Assembly: GCF_900105965.1 (NCBI RefSeq)
Contig: NZ_FNTV01000001.1
Location: forward strand, 1,612,001 to 1,676,000
DNA length: 64,000 nt
Reading direction: 5' to 3'
DNA from: Arthrobacter alpinus
Lineage (GTDB): Bacteria; Actinomycetota; Actinomycetes; Actinomycetales; Micrococcaceae
Below, piece after piece: positions 1 to 8,937 of this stretch (the first letter of the stretch is position 1; each line of letters begins with the position of its first letter). The notes below the pieces were generated by a model, which searched no databases, was not told where the DNA came from, and was given only the letters and a program-made list of their open reading frames with translations. A program made the translations under genes and the position numbers.

Positions 1-302
1 CCAACAAAGATGTCGTCAACACCGATCTTCATCAGACCCTTGGTCTGGTAGTACTGGGAGATGGCGGTCCGGGCCGAAAAAATGCCCTTGGAATCGCTGT
101 ACCCTTGTGCGCCGCGAAGGTGGTGGATCATGTCCACCACGATCGACTCCGGCGCTTCAAGACCAAAGGGCGCCGTGTCGCCAAGATTCATGCGCAAGAT
201 CCGGTGCCCTTCGGCCTCCATTTTTTGCGCTGCGTGGAGGATTGGTCCGCGAAGTTCGTACCGTACATTGGCTAATTTGCTTGAGTGTTGCATGGGGCGC
301 AT
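1..302 (-). CDS. alaA: AlaA-type PLP aminotransferase, N-terminal part (gene runs out of window)
   Basis: Only the first hundred or so codons are present; the gene continues leftwards beyond the window. The visible residues SSKLANVRYELRGP, then GDTAPFGLEAPE, then AQGYSDSKGIFSAR, follow in order the amino-terminal blocks of AlaA, the glutamate-pyruvate class I/II aminotransferase that makes alanine in the cytosol. The PLP-binding lysine lies outside, so catalytic competence cannot be judged. Three in-frame ATG codons (311, 302, 293) compete as start; 302 was chosen because a weak GGA lies a few bases upstream of it. The assignment rests on the conserved amino terminus alone. Confidence 0.8.
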   Translation of the reverse strand, partial: MRPMQHSSKLANVRYELRGPILHAAQKMEAEGHRILRMNLGDTAPFGLEAPESIVVDMIHHLRGAQGYSDSKGIFSARTAISQYYQTKGLMKIGVDDIFV

Positions 303-373
303 AACGTCCATTTTCACACAGACACCACTACAAACGGCCGCACGGTCCATATTCCGGCCGGAGGCGTGGCTTG

Positions 374-751
374 CTACTCCTGAATCACGCTGAGTACATT
401 TCCTGACGGGTCCTTGAACCAGGCGATCAATGGGCCCCCTTGGCGGAAAATACCCTTAGTGTCCGTCTCCATGGGTGTCCCCGCATAGTGTTCAAGTTCG
501 ACGCCGGACGCCACCAACGCCTCAACCGCAACTTCAATGTCCGGTACAGGAAAGTTCAGGACGGTGAAAGTGGCTGGTTCGTGGCTGGCGTCCTTGGGGT
601 AAACAAGCACGGTTCCGCCACCACCTAAGTGCAGCGTCAACATACCGTCCTGTTCGGTCACCGCCAACCCCAGCGTGTCTTGATAGAAGTCGCGGGCTGC
701 TGCTACATCCGATACTGAGAAACTGCTAAATGCCAAACTATTGGCCAACAT
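374..751 (-). CDS. VOC (glyoxalase/bleomycin-resistance fold) family protein
   Basis: This 125-residue protein has the paired beta-alpha-beta-beta-beta layout of single-domain VOC proteins: an amino-terminal module starting FSSFSVSDVAAARDFY, and a carboxy-terminal end WFKDPSGNVLSVIQE, the usual VOC closing motif with the metal-side glutamate. The start at 751 is preceded by GGGAAG about 9 bases upstream. The family includes glyoxalases, dioxygenases and antibiotic-binding proteins, and nothing here picks a substrate. It lies about 100 bases downstream of the acyl-CoA ligase gene on the same strand; I see no strong terminator between them, so co-transcription is possible. Confidence 0.85.
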   Translation of the reverse strand: MLANSLAFSSFSVSDVAAARDFYQDTLGLAVTEQDGMLTLHLGGGGTVLVYPKDASHEPATFTVLNFPVPDIEVAVEALVASGVELEHYAGTPMETDTKGIFRQGGPLIAWFKDPSGNVLSVIQE

Positions 752-854
752 GGTCGGTGCTTCCCTTCTTGACTGCCGCATCTCTAGCCCAGCATAGGCC
801 TTGACGGAAGTGGCGAACAGGGCCCGATGGGCGTGAAGGTTCCCAACGGCGTTC

Positions 855-2600
855 TTAGAGCAGGGGCAGCAACTGATCCTTGACTTGCTTGCGTAGGATC
901 TTGCCCAACATGGATCGTGGCATATCCTCAATCTCGATAATTCGCACGGGCACCTTGTACCGGGCCATGAGTTCCTTGCAGTGTGCCCGCAAGTCCGCCT
1001 CGTTGAGCACGGTGCCGGGCTCCATCTGGACGGCGGCCACCACCATCTCTCCCCCGCGTTCCAGCGGCTTGCCGAACACTGCCGCGTCAATCACGTTGAC
1101 ATGCTGACGGAGAACTCCCTCGACTTCCGAGGGCGAAACATTAAAGCCTCCCGTGATAACTAGTTCCTTGGCCCGGTCCACGATCTTCGTGAAGCCTTCC
1201 GGGCTGAGCGTGACAATGTCGCCAGTGCGCAACCAGCCATCCTCGGTCAGTGACTTGGCTGTTTCTCCTGGGTTGTTCCAGTACCCCTTGAACACCTGGG
1301 GGCCTTTGATGAGCAGTTCTCCTGGCTCGCCTTGCGCCACCTCCTGGGTGGGATCATCGACGTCGACCACTTTCATGAGCGTGGACGGGAACGGCACGCC
1401 GATGGTGCCGGGCTGCCGGCTGGGGTGGAACGGGTTACCCAAGGCCACGGGTGACGATTCGGTCATACCGTACCCCTCAACCAGAAGTCCCCCGGCAACA
1501 GACTCCCAGAGCTCAACTACGTGATCGGGAAGGTTCATGGCTCCGGAAATACAGAATTTGCACGAACGCAGGGAGATGCCCTTGTCCATGGCAGCGAGGG
1601 CCGTTCGCTCGTAAATAGGCGGCACGGCACAGTAAACAGTGGCTGGTGTCTTCTTCATGGCAGCGAGGACCAGGTCCGTGTCGAACTTCGGAAAGAGCAC
1701 CAGCAAGCCCTGCTTCCGGACGCCGAAGGTGAGATAGAGCGTCATGCCGAAGGCGTGGAACATCGGCAAGACGGCGTAGAGAACCTCCTTGCGGGTCTGT
1801 GCCCCATGCATCCATGCCTCACCCTGCAGCGCGTTGGAGTACAGATTGAAATGAGTCAACATGGCACCCTTGGGGCGGCCCGTGGTGCCGGAGGTGTAGC
1901 CGATAACGGCCAGGTCTTGAACGTTTGGGCGCGGGTGGGCCGGATCGAGGGTGCCGCTTTTCAGCAGGTCCTTCCAAGCCAGGGTTCCAGGTGCCGGGGC
2001 ACTCAGTGCAGCACGAGTCTCGCGCAACTTTTTCACGGGGAGTTTCAGGGCCAGACGTTTGAGCGCCGGGAACTCCGCCAAGAGGTTCACGGAAACGATC
2101 CGGTCGATGGCAATATCGGCCGGAAATTCCTTGATGTTCTCCACGACCTTGTCCCAGGCAATCACCACGCGGGCCTGATGGTCCTCAAATTGGTGCCGCA
2201 ACTCCCGCGAGGTGTAAAGCGGGTTGTGTTCCACCACCACTGCTCCGAGGCGAAGCACGGCATAGAAAGCCACAACATGTTGGGGACAATTGGGCAGGAT
2301 GAGCGCAACACGATCCCCCGCCCTCACGCCAAGAAGGCGGAGGCCCTCGGCAGCGCTGCTGACTTGCTCCCCGAGCTCGCGGTAGGTGGTGCGGCGTCCA
2401 AAGAATTCCATCGCCGGAGCATCACCAGCTTCGTGAACCGAGCGTTCGAACATGGCAACGAGCGATTCGGTGGGCAGCTCTATCTCGGCGGGAACACCCG
2501 GCTGATAGTTTTTCACCCACGGCTGCTGGACGCCGTCGTGCTTGGTTTCCGCAGGCGAGAGGCGTGACGGCGTGGTGATGGAGGGCTCAATGTTCGGCAT
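855..2600 (-). CDS. Long-chain fatty acid-CoA ligase (AMP-binding family)
   Basis: The 581-residue protein should activate fatty acids to acyl-CoA through an acyl-adenylate, with ATP and CoA as co-substrates. The ANL superfamily landmarks are in order: P-loop YTSGTTGRPKG (about 235-245), EGYGMTESSP (375-384), the hinge region DGWLRTGDI (454-462), and the carboxy-terminal catalytic lysine in GKILRK (about 567). Length fits FadD-type ligases. The start is uncertain: ATG at 2600 and 2609 and GTG at 2648 are all in frame and none has a good ribosome site. Substrate chain length cannot be told from sequence. No other beta-oxidation genes are adjacent. Confidence 0.88.
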   Translation of the reverse strand: MPNIEPSITTPSRLSPAETKHDGVQQPWVKNYQPGVPAEIELPTESLVAMFERSVHEAGDAPAMEFFGRRTTYRELGEQVSSAAEGLRLLGVRAGDRVALILPNCPQHVVAFYAVLRLGAVVVEHNPLYTSRELRHQFEDHQARVVIAWDKVVENIKEFPADIAIDRIVSVNLLAEFPALKRLALKLPVKKLRETRAALSAPAPGTLAWKDLLKSGTLDPAHPRPNVQDLAVIGYTSGTTGRPKGAMLTHFNLYSNALQGEAWMHGAQTRKEVLYAVLPMFHAFGMTLYLTFGVRKQGLLVLFPKFDTDLVLAAMKKTPATVYCAVPPIYERTALAAMDKGISLRSCKFCISGAMNLPDHVVELWESVAGGLLVEGYGMTESSPVALGNPFHPSRQPGTIGVPFPSTLMKVVDVDDPTQEVAQGEPGELLIKGPQVFKGYWNNPGETAKSLTEDGWLRTGDIVTLSPEGFTKIVDRAKELVITGGFNVSPSEVEGVLRQHVNVIDAAVFGKPLERGGEMVVAAVQMEPGTVLNEADLRAHCKELMARYKVPVRIIEIEDMPRSMLGKILRKQVKDQLLPLL

Positions 2601-2808
2601 GCGTTCCATCTTGCCGCCAAGGTACGGGCGGTGTCGAATGATCCCCACGCAGCCAACCCCAACGCCATCTCAACGATTAGAACAAGAATTCCATGAGGGG
2701 TAGACCTTCGGACCATGCAGCGCTAGCGTGGAGGCACTGGCTGCTCAAACAACTTTCTAGAGAGCCGGCTGCCAGAGGAAACAGCACTTTCAGTCATTAG
2801 GAGGAGCA

Positions 2809-3078
2809 ATGGGTTTCATCGGATGGATTATCCTGGGCCTCGTCGTGGGGGTCATCGTCAAGGCGATCATGCCCGGCCGCGTCGGCGGCGGTTGGGTCAC
2901 GAGCCTGGTCCTTGGAGTCGTCGGAGCCATCGTTGGCGGCTGGATCGGAGATCTCTTGTTCAACAAGGGTGACATGCGGTTCTTCAGTATCGGCTCGTGG
3001 CTGCTCGCCATTGTTGGCGGGCTGGTCGTTGCCGGGGTTTACGGCGCCATCACGGGCAGAAACAAGAGCTCGGCCTAG
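2809..3078 (+). CDS. GlsB/YeaQ/YmgE family stress-response membrane protein
   Basis: The 89-residue protein is almost entirely three glycine-rich hydrophobic helices: GFIGWIILGLVVGVIVK, the segment after GGGWVTSLVLG, and a last helix near SWLLAIVGGLVVAGV. This is the transglycosylase-associated-protein pattern of the GlsB/YeaQ/YmgE family, small inner-membrane proteins often induced by stress; their molecular role is unknown. A near-ideal ribosome site, AGGAGG, sits 6 bases before the ATG and decides the start. A strong terminator follows about 30 bases after the stop, so it is probably a single-gene unit. Confidence 0.9.
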   Translation: MGFIGWIILGLVVGVIVKAIMPGRVGGGWVTSLVLGVVGAIVGGWIGDLLFNKGDMRFFSIGSWLLAIVGGLVVAGVYGAITGRNKSSA

Positions 3079-3106
3079 TCACCGCACCTTTAGGGACCGC
3101 AGCTTA

Positions 3107-3156
3107 GGGGCAGGAAGCGCAGCCGAGACGGCCGGCGCTTCCTGCCCCCTTTTTTT
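3107..3156 (+). terminator. Rho-independent terminator of the GlsB-family gene
   Basis: A perfect 14-bp stem (arms 3107-3120 and 3135-3148, GGGGCAGGAAGCGC and its complement) closes a 14-base loop and is followed directly by a run of T. It is textbook intrinsic terminator structure, about 30 bases past the small membrane-protein stop codon. Confidence 0.93.
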
Positions 3157-3276
3157 GACCTCATTCCTTGCCGCCATGATGTTCCCCCACCCGGTTCTGA
3201 ACCCACTGCGGCCCTGTTGCACTAGGGTTATGTTCGGCCAGCGGCATCCTCAATTCGATCCGCTGGGCGTCCCTGC

Positions 3277-4806
3277 ATGACAAAGGAATCAGCTTTGGTA
3301 ACAGCAACCACCGGATCCCGTCCGACCCCTCTCGAACTGCAATCTGTACGGGGCGCACTGCGATCCCCTCGGCGACTCAAAACAGAGGTGCTGGGTGGGC
3401 TTGTTGTTGCCTTGGCCCTGATCCCCGAGGCCCTGGCGTTTTCCATCATTGCCGGCGTCGATCCGAGGGTTGGCCTCTTCGCAGCGTTCACGATGGCCGT
3501 CACAATCTCCTTTGTGGGCGGGCGGCCAGCCATGATCTCTGCCGCCACAGGCGCCGTCGCCTTGGTCATTGCACCCTTGGTGAAAAGTCACGGCTTGGAC
3601 TATCTCATCGCGGCCGTTATCTTGGCTGGCGTTTTCCAGATGCTGCTGGGACTTGGCGGAGTGGCGAAATTGATGCGCTTCATACCGCGATCGGTCATGG
3701 TGGGATTCGTCAATGCTCTTTCCATTCTCATAGTCATCGCACAGGTTCCTGAGCTGCTCGGCGTGCCATGGATGGTGTACCCCCTCGCTGCCTGCGCGTT
3801 GCTAATAATGGTTGTCTTGCCGAAGGTAACCAAAGCAGTGCCCGCACCTTTGGTGGCGATAGTGGTCCTGACGCTGTTCACGGTGCTCGCCTCCGTGGTG
3901 GTTCCCACCGTGGGAGACAAGGGCGAATTGCCGCACAGTTTGCCCTCGCTCTTGATGCCCGCCGTGCCCTTCACGTTGGAAACTTTTAAGATCATCGCCC
4001 CATTTTCGCTAGCCATGGCGTTCGTTGGCCTGCTGGAATCACTCATGACAGCGAAGTTGGTCGATGACATTACCGACACCCGCTCGTCCAAAACCCGTGA
4101 GGCCTTGGGCCAGGGTGTCGCCAACATTGTCACGGGCTTCTTCGGTGGCATGGGTGGTTGCGCCATGATTGGCCAGACCATGATCAATGTGAGGTCCTCG
4201 GGCGCCCGCACGCGGATTTCCACTTTCCTTGCGGGTGTTTTTCTTGTGGTCTTTGTTGTTGCGCTCGGCGATGTGGTGGCCTTGATCCCCATGGCAGCGC
4301 TCGTGGCTGTCATGCTGTTTGTTTCTGCCACCACCTTTGACTGGCACAGCATTCGTCCCGCCACACTGAAGATGATGCCCAAGAGTGAAACCTTCGTCAT
4401 GGTGGCGACCGTGGCGGTGGTGGTTGCCACCCACAACCTGGCCATCGGAGTTGGCGTGGGTGTCCTTGTGGCCATGGCGTTGTTTGCCCGCAGGGTGGCG
4501 CATCTGGTCACTGTGAAACGCACCGTGAGCGAGGTGGCCGGAACGAAAACGGCCACCTACGTTGTGGACGGCGAATTGTTCTTCGCCTCATCGAATGATC
4601 TCTACACGCAATTTGAGTACGCGATTGATCCGGAGAACATTGTGATCGACATGCGCAATTCCCACCTGTGGGATGCCTCAACCATTGCCGCCCTCGATGC
4701 TGTCCAGGAAAAGTACCGGCGCCACGGAAAAACCGTCACAATTACAGGTCTGAACGAAGCCAGCGAGGCCATGCATCTTCGTCTCGCAGGAAAGCTCGGC
4801 GGATAG
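3277..4806 (+). CDS. SulP family anion transporter with C-terminal STAS domain
   Basis: The 509-residue membrane protein has an amino-terminal SulP signature (LGGLVVALALIPEALAFS and GVDPRVGLFAAF), ten or more hydrophobic segments, and the conserved GQGVANIVTGFFGGM block. Residues from about 425 form a cytoplasmic STAS domain (ENIVIDMRNSHLWDAS, then TVTITGLNEAS). SulP proteins carry sulfate, bicarbonate or other anions, usually with Na+ or H+. The substrate cannot be assigned, and no carbonic anhydrase or cysteine-biosynthesis gene is nearby. The ATG at 3277 lacks a clear Shine-Dalgarno sequence, so the exact start is less sure. Confidence 0.9.
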   Translation: MTKESALVTATTGSRPTPLELQSVRGALRSPRRLKTEVLGGLVVALALIPEALAFSIIAGVDPRVGLFAAFTMAVTISFVGGRPAMISAATGAVALVIAPLVKSHGLDYLIAAVILAGVFQMLLGLGGVAKLMRFIPRSVMVGFVNALSILIVIAQVPELLGVPWMVYPLAACALLIMVVLPKVTKAVPAPLVAIVVLTLFTVLASVVVPTVGDKGELPHSLPSLLMPAVPFTLETFKIIAPFSLAMAFVGLLESLMTAKLVDDITDTRSSKTREALGQGVANIVTGFFGGMGGCAMIGQTMINVRSSGARTRISTFLAGVFLVVFVVALGDVVALIPMAALVAVMLFVSATTFDWHSIRPATLKMMPKSETFVMVATVAVVVATHNLAIGVGVGVLVAMALFARRVAHLVTVKRTVSEVAGTKTATYVVDGELFFASSNDLYTQFEYAIDPENIVIDMRNSHLWDASTIAALDAVQEKYRRHGKTVTITGLNEASEAMHLRLAGKLGG

Positions 4807-4985
4807 TTCAACGCCCCGTTTTGCCCTGTTGCATTTCTCACAATCAAATCTTTCAGCATCCCCTTAGCACACGCGCAGCAGACCCCAAGACCGGGGAAAA
4901 TTGCTAAGCTAGAAAGCTGGGCATTCCCCTTCGCCGGGAACCTGCCAAACCCACACTTATCCCCTCTAAGGAGCATTAACCCTCA

Positions 4986-5621
4986 ATGACATCCGTGGCC
5001 ACTGAATCACTGCGTGACCAGCTTTGGAATCGCCGTTACGACGAGAACATTGCTCCTATCACCGAGTTGTGCGACACCCTGGCGGAAGCCCGGCCCGAGC
5101 AGCAGGTGGCCTACGTGGACCCGGTTCACGATGTTGATGAGTGCAAGATCATCAGCTTGTTTTCAAACGTTGGCGAAATTGATCCTTCGGGCTTCATCAC
5201 CGCCGGTGACGACCAAGCCGCAACCCGCCTGCTGGGCATCCATTGGCAGATCGGGCTGCGCCCGAGTCTTGTCATGCCGTGGAACGTGCACCCGTGGTTC
5301 ACTCCGGGCCAGCCCAACGGCCGCCTCACAGCACCGCAGATCGAGCAGGGCCTGCGCCCGCTCGTGAAGTTCGTGAACGCTGTACCCCGCGCCTCGGCCC
5401 TGGTTGCCCACGGCACCGAGGCCCACCGCCTGGCCGACCAGCTCCTGAAGGCTCAGGGCCCCATGCTCTATAAGCGCGGTTTCGGTATCTACAAGGTCCG
5501 CTCGCTTTCCGGCCGCAGCTTTGCCGGCTCCCCCGAGCGCCAGGAACAGTGGCTGCTGGAATCGGCCAAGGCCTACGCCGAGTCGATGACCCGCAACGGC
5601 ATCCCCGTTAAGGGCCGCTAA
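4986..5621 (+). CDS. Uracil-DNA glycosylase superfamily-like protein
   Basis: The 211-residue soluble protein has features recalling the UDG superfamily: FSNVGEIDPSGF near residue 60 where family motif A would fall, VMPWNVHPW near 98-106 resembling the N-P-W segment, and ASALVAHGTEAHR before a carboxy-terminal helix. Close relatives are, to my recollection, annotated as uracil-DNA glycosylases in actinobacteria, but the canonical catalytic motif is not clear, so base-excision activity is an inference. AAGGAG lies about 14 bases before the ATG, rather far. A long hairpin follows the stop. It appears to be monocistronic. Confidence 0.6.
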   Translation: MTSVATESLRDQLWNRRYDENIAPITELCDTLAEARPEQQVAYVDPVHDVDECKIISLFSNVGEIDPSGFITAGDDQAATRLLGIHWQIGLRPSLVMPWNVHPWFTPGQPNGRLTAPQIEQGLRPLVKFVNAVPRASALVAHGTEAHRLADQLLKAQGPMLYKRGFGIYKVRSLSGRSFAGSPERQEQWLLESAKAYAESMTRNGIPVKGR

Positions 5622-5631
5622 CTCTTTTTGC

Positions 5632-5700
5632 AACTGACCCGCAGTAGCGGTCGAAAAGGCGTGTTCTTCGCCATTTTTCAGCCACTGCTGCGGGTCAGTT
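5632..5700. terminator. Long nested hairpin, probable terminator
   Basis: Arms at 5632-5644 (AACTGACCCGCAG) and 5688-5700 pair perfectly; the pairing continues inwards imperfectly and encloses a second small hairpin with a GGCG/CGCC stem. It follows the UDG-like gene. There is only a weak T-rich tail, so termination efficiency is uncertain, and a structured RNA role cannot be excluded. Confidence 0.5.
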
Positions 5701-5844
5701 TGGGTTAAGGCTCGACGGCGGGACCCGCCTTGGATTGCACGTTTGCCTTCCGCGCGGCCGCCCCTGCGCGTAGCATTTAATGCGTCGCCAACCTGTGACA
5801 GTATTGCCATGGCCCAGGGTGGAGCTTGTCCAAAGGAGTGCACC

Positions 5845-6657
5845 ATGAGTGCAACAAGCGAGCAACGCAGCGTTCCCGCACCACGCCAGGCTGGGCCCGG
5901 GGATGGCAACCGTGCAGCACTGCGGGCAGGCGGCATTGCGGTCATGATCGCCGGGCTCGCGGGCGTCACGTGGTTTGCCTTGGAACTCATGCCCCCGGTC
6001 CTCGGCTTCGACGACACCGACAACCCCGCAGTGAGCCTCGATTATCTGCGCCAATATCCGCGGATTTACGCGTTCGCCGGGATCACACTAGTGATCATGG
6101 CAATGGCTCTTGTTGTAGCGAGTTTCGCAGTCTCCGACGTGCTTGCACCGCGGACAAACAGCATCACGCGCCGGAGCCTGAGCGCGCTGGGGCTTTTCTC
6201 GGCAGCGTTTATCTTCATGCACGGGGTATTGCGCGAGTCGGTGGGGCCGTTGCTCCATATTGACGGATCCAATGGCGGATGGGGCGAGTCCGCCTATCTC
6301 ACCCTTCAGATGGTGGGGATCCACGGTTTCGCCCAGGCAGGCATAATAACGCTCTCCCTCTGGGCTGTGGGCATTTGTGCCGCCGGGGCCATCTCCCGCA
6401 CACTTCCTCTGTGGTTGTGCGTCTTGGGTGTGTTCCCCGGTCTCCGCGTCATGATGCTCCTGGCAGGTCCCTTCATGGTGGGCACAACAAGCGATGCGAA
6501 CCCGGGCGCCCCAGCCAACGGCATGGGCGAGATTCTATGGCTCGGATCCATTGCACTGATCCCTTTGGGAATGCTTTGGTGGCTTGGCCTCGGTGTGGTG
6601 CTGTTGCTCAAGTCCCACCACAACCGCCAGCGTGGACCCGTCGATCAGGCCCAGTGA
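5845..6657 (+). CDS. Multi-pass membrane protein of unknown function
   Basis: No family was recognised. The 270-residue product has a soluble amino-terminal 30 residues, then about six hydrophobic segments (around AGGIAVMIAGLAGVTWFAL, AFAGITLVIMAMALVVASF, LGLFSAAFIFMHGV, HGFAQAGIITLSLWAVG, LWLCVLGVFPGLRVMML and the final LIPLGMLWWLGLGVVLLL) and a short basic tail. Its start at 5845 is well supported by AAGGAG six bases upstream; an in-frame ATG 34 codons earlier lacks one. It lies ahead of, and in the same direction as, the sugar dehydrogenase lipoprotein gene, about 70 bases apart, which could hint at a shared transcript. Confidence 0.75.
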   Translation: MSATSEQRSVPAPRQAGPGDGNRAALRAGGIAVMIAGLAGVTWFALELMPPVLGFDDTDNPAVSLDYLRQYPRIYAFAGITLVIMAMALVVASFAVSDVLAPRTNSITRRSLSALGLFSAAFIFMHGVLRESVGPLLHIDGSNGGWGESAYLTLQMVGIHGFAQAGIITLSLWAVGICAAGAISRTLPLWLCVLGVFPGLRVMMLLAGPFMVGTTSDANPGAPANGMGEILWLGSIALIPLGMLWWLGLGVVLLLKSHHNRQRGPVDQAQ

Positions 6658-6727
6658 GAACCGCCGGGCGTTCTGTGCGCCCAACACATACTGGAACGAG
6701 AACTTGCCCCTGGGGTAGGCTCGGCGC

Positions 6728-7888
6728 ATGAGTCACTGCGCAACGCAGATCGGCGCACGGAGCCGTCCAACGAGAACTTGGTTCATACTGGCTGCCGCTT
6801 GTTTCACGACGGCGTTGTCAATGGCCGCCTGCACGCCAGTCCCCCCTGCCCCTGGACAAAGTGGACCGGCGCAGGGTACGTCAGCAGCTACAGCAGGCAT
6901 CACAAGCGACGTTGCGACAGGACTCGACGCTCCGTGGTCCATGGTTGCGCTCGGCGACGGGCACCTGCTCGTCAGTGAACGCGACTCGGGGCAGATCCTG
7001 GACGTCGCCCCCGACGGCGCCAAGCTAGTTGTTGGCACCGTTCCCGGCGTGGTGCATCAGGGCGAGGGCGGCCTGCTGGGCTTGGCTGTGCGGCTGGGTG
7101 GCTGTGACGGAAATCCGGAGCCGAACCCGGACACGGGATGCCTGGATGTGTATGCCTACTTCACTTCGGGCAGCGACAACAGGATTGTACGCATGCCACT
7201 GCTGGGCGGGGCCGGCCGCCGGAGCCTGGGTGCGCCTACGGTCATTCTTTCCGGCATTGCCAAGGCGGGCAATCACAATGGCGGCCGGCTTGCTTTCGGA
7301 CCGGACGGCATGCTTTACATATCGTCGGGCGATGCTGGGAACTCCGCCGCAGCCCAGGATCGATCGTCCATGTCGGGAAAGATTCTTCGGCTAACGCCCG
7401 ACGGCTCAATCCCCGCCGATAATCCGTTCCCCAACAGCCCGGTATGGAGCCTTGGCCACCGGAACGTCCAAGGCATTGCGTGGGACGGTCAGGGCCGCAT
7501 GTGGGCTTCCGAGTTCGGCCAGAACACCTGGGATGAGCTCAACGAGGTCAAGGCCGGTGCAAACTACGGCTGGCCCGTCGTCGAGGGTATCGGCCCAGAT
7601 CCCAGCTTCACAAACCCCGTGCTCCAGTGGACCACCGACGAGGCAAGCCCCAGCGGCATCGCGATCTCCGGCACCACGCTCTACATGGCAGCCTTGCGCG
7701 GAGAAAGGCTCTGGGTCATCGATCTGGCGGGAACTCCCAGAGCAACCTCAACCCTGGTGGGTGCACTCGGCAGGCTCCGCGACGTGGCTTTAACCGGCGA
7801 CGGCCGCCTGTACGTTCTCACGAACAATACAGACGGCCGCGGCAACCCGAACGACGGCGACGACAGGATCGTGGCAGTGCCGAAGTAG
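6728..7888 (+). CDS. PQQ-type glucose/sorbosone dehydrogenase lipoprotein
   Basis: The 386-residue protein starts with a hydrophobic signal ending in the lipobox-like LSMAAC, so it is probably anchored to the outer face of the membrane. The mature part has the six-bladed propeller landmarks of soluble aldose sugar dehydrogenases: GLDAPWSMVALGDG, GGLLGLAV, the ANHNGGRL-like AGNHNGGRLAFGPDG, GHRNVQGIAWD, and ASEFGQNTWDELNEV. These normally oxidise aldoses using pyrroloquinoline quinone; no PQQ synthesis genes are in the window, so cofactor supply is unknown. The last intergenic stretch before the next gene holds a dispersed repeat. Confidence 0.85.
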   Translation: MSHCATQIGARSRPTRTWFILAAACFTTALSMAACTPVPPAPGQSGPAQGTSAATAGITSDVATGLDAPWSMVALGDGHLLVSERDSGQILDVAPDGAKLVVGTVPGVVHQGEGGLLGLAVRLGGCDGNPEPNPDTGCLDVYAYFTSGSDNRIVRMPLLGGAGRRSLGAPTVILSGIAKAGNHNGGRLAFGPDGMLYISSGDAGNSAAAQDRSSMSGKILRLTPDGSIPADNPFPNSPVWSLGHRNVQGIAWDGQGRMWASEFGQNTWDELNEVKAGANYGWPVVEGIGPDPSFTNPVLQWTTDEASPSGIAISGTTLYMAALRGERLWVIDLAGTPRATSTLVGALGRLRDVALTGDGRLYVLTNNTDGRGNPNDGDDRIVAVPK

Positions 7889-7901
7889 CCCTGCCGGCGG
7901 T

Positions 7902-7987
7902 GGACCGCCATTTTCCGGCGACTATCCGACGCGCCGGCCGCGGGCGGCCTTTGGCGTCTCCTCTACGTCGCCTACCAAAAATGTCGG
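7902..7987 (+). repeat. Dispersed intergenic repeat, copy A
   Basis: About 86 bases here recur in inverted orientation at 46392-46478. Shared core runs include CGGCGACTATCCGACGCG and GGCCGCGGGCGGCCTTTGG, followed by GCGTCTCCT and CGTCGCCTA. I count about seven differences including a one-base indel in a T run. The element holds a small hairpin (GGCCG-CGGG-CGGCC). Both copies sit between the ends of two convergent genes. It matches no insertion sequence I know and encodes nothing convincing. Confidence 0.85.
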
Positions 7988-8028
7988 ACCCGCCGCCGAT
8001 GTTGCAGCTACACGTTGACGGCTGCCGG

Positions 8029-8937
8029 CTAGGCGCTGGCCAGTGCCAGGTGCGGAGCCACCAATTCGGCGTAGCGGGCCTTGACGGTGTCGATGACCTC
8101 GGTGGACGGCAGTCCCCAGATGTCCTCGTTGAAGATCTCCACCTCAACTACGCCGTTGTAGCCGGCCTCGGCAACCCAGGTGCCGATCGAGGCGAAGTCG
8201 ATTACGCCGTCGCCCATGAAGCCGCGGGACAGCAGGGCGTCTGCGGCAATGGGCAGGTTGAAGTCGCACACCTGGTAGGAGGCGATGCGGCCCTCGGCAC
8301 CGGCGCGGGCGATCTGCTCGCGCAAGGAGGGATCCCACCACACATGGAAGGTGTCCACCACAACGCCCACGGCCTCAACGGGGTGAGGCGCGGCGAGGTC
8401 CAGGGCCTGGCCCAGGGTGGAGAGCACGGCGCGGTCGGCCGCGTACATGGGGTGCAGAGGTTCCAGTACCAGGCGGACGCCGTGTTCCAGGGCGAAGGGC
8501 ACCAGCTCGGCGAGGCGGTCGGCCACGCGCTGGCGGGCCAGCACAATGTCCTTGCCACCCACGACGGCGGTTGCGGAGCCGCCGCCGTCAACGGCTCCTG
8601 GTGCAACGCTGAAGTCGGGGAGCCCGCCCACCACCATGATGATCTCGGTGGTGCCCAGGGCCTTGGCCTCCAGGATGGCTGCCTTGTTGTCCTCAAGCGC
8701 GGCTGCCTGGCCGGCAGGGTCGGCGGCGGTCAGAAAACCGCCGCGGCAAAGGCTGGAAACCTGCAAGCCGGATGCCTTGACCATCCCAACCGCAGTTTCC
8801 AGCCCCACTTCGGCAACCTTGTCGCGCCACAGGCCAATGTGCGAAAGCCCCGCGGCAACACTGAGATTCAGGGCTTCGGCAAGCGAGGCCTTCTTGATGG
8901 TTGCGGTGTTGATGGACAGCTTGTCGAAGTTGCTCAT
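8029..8937 (-). CDS. Sugar phosphate isomerase/epimerase (xylose-isomerase-like TIM barrel)
   Basis: The 302-residue protein belongs to the AP endonuclease 2/xylose isomerase-like TIM-barrel superfamily. Visible landmarks are KLSINTATI at the first strand, GLSHIGLWRDKVAEVG, LVLEPLHPMYAADR with the metal-side glutamate, GVVVDTFHVWWDP, and VEVEIFNEDIWGLP near the end. Substrate is unknown. The start at 8937 has GAAGGGG upstream, and its ATG overlaps the stop of the DUF993 gene by four bases (ATGA), so it is translationally coupled as third gene of the operon. It probably handles an intermediate made by the upstream oxidoreductase. Confidence 0.85.
   Translation of the reverse strand: MSNFDKLSINTATIKKASLAEALNLSVAAGLSHIGLWRDKVAEVGLETAVGMVKASGLQVSSLCRGGFLTAADPAGQAAALEDNKAAILEAKALGTTEIIMVVGGLPDFSVAPGAVDGGGSATAVVGGKDIVLARQRVADRLAELVPFALEHGVRLVLEPLHPMYAADRAVLSTLGQALDLAAPHPVEAVGVVVDTFHVWWDPSLREQIARAGAEGRIASYQVCDFNLPIAADALLSRGFMGDGVIDFASIGTWVAEAGYNGVVEVEIFNEDIWGLPSTEVIDTVKARYAELVAPHLALASA

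Noticed and set aside
1521..2567. A 348-codon open frame antisense to the acyl-CoA ligase gene
   Set aside because: The opposite strand carries all ligase motifs; long antisense frames are common in high-G+C codon-biased genes.
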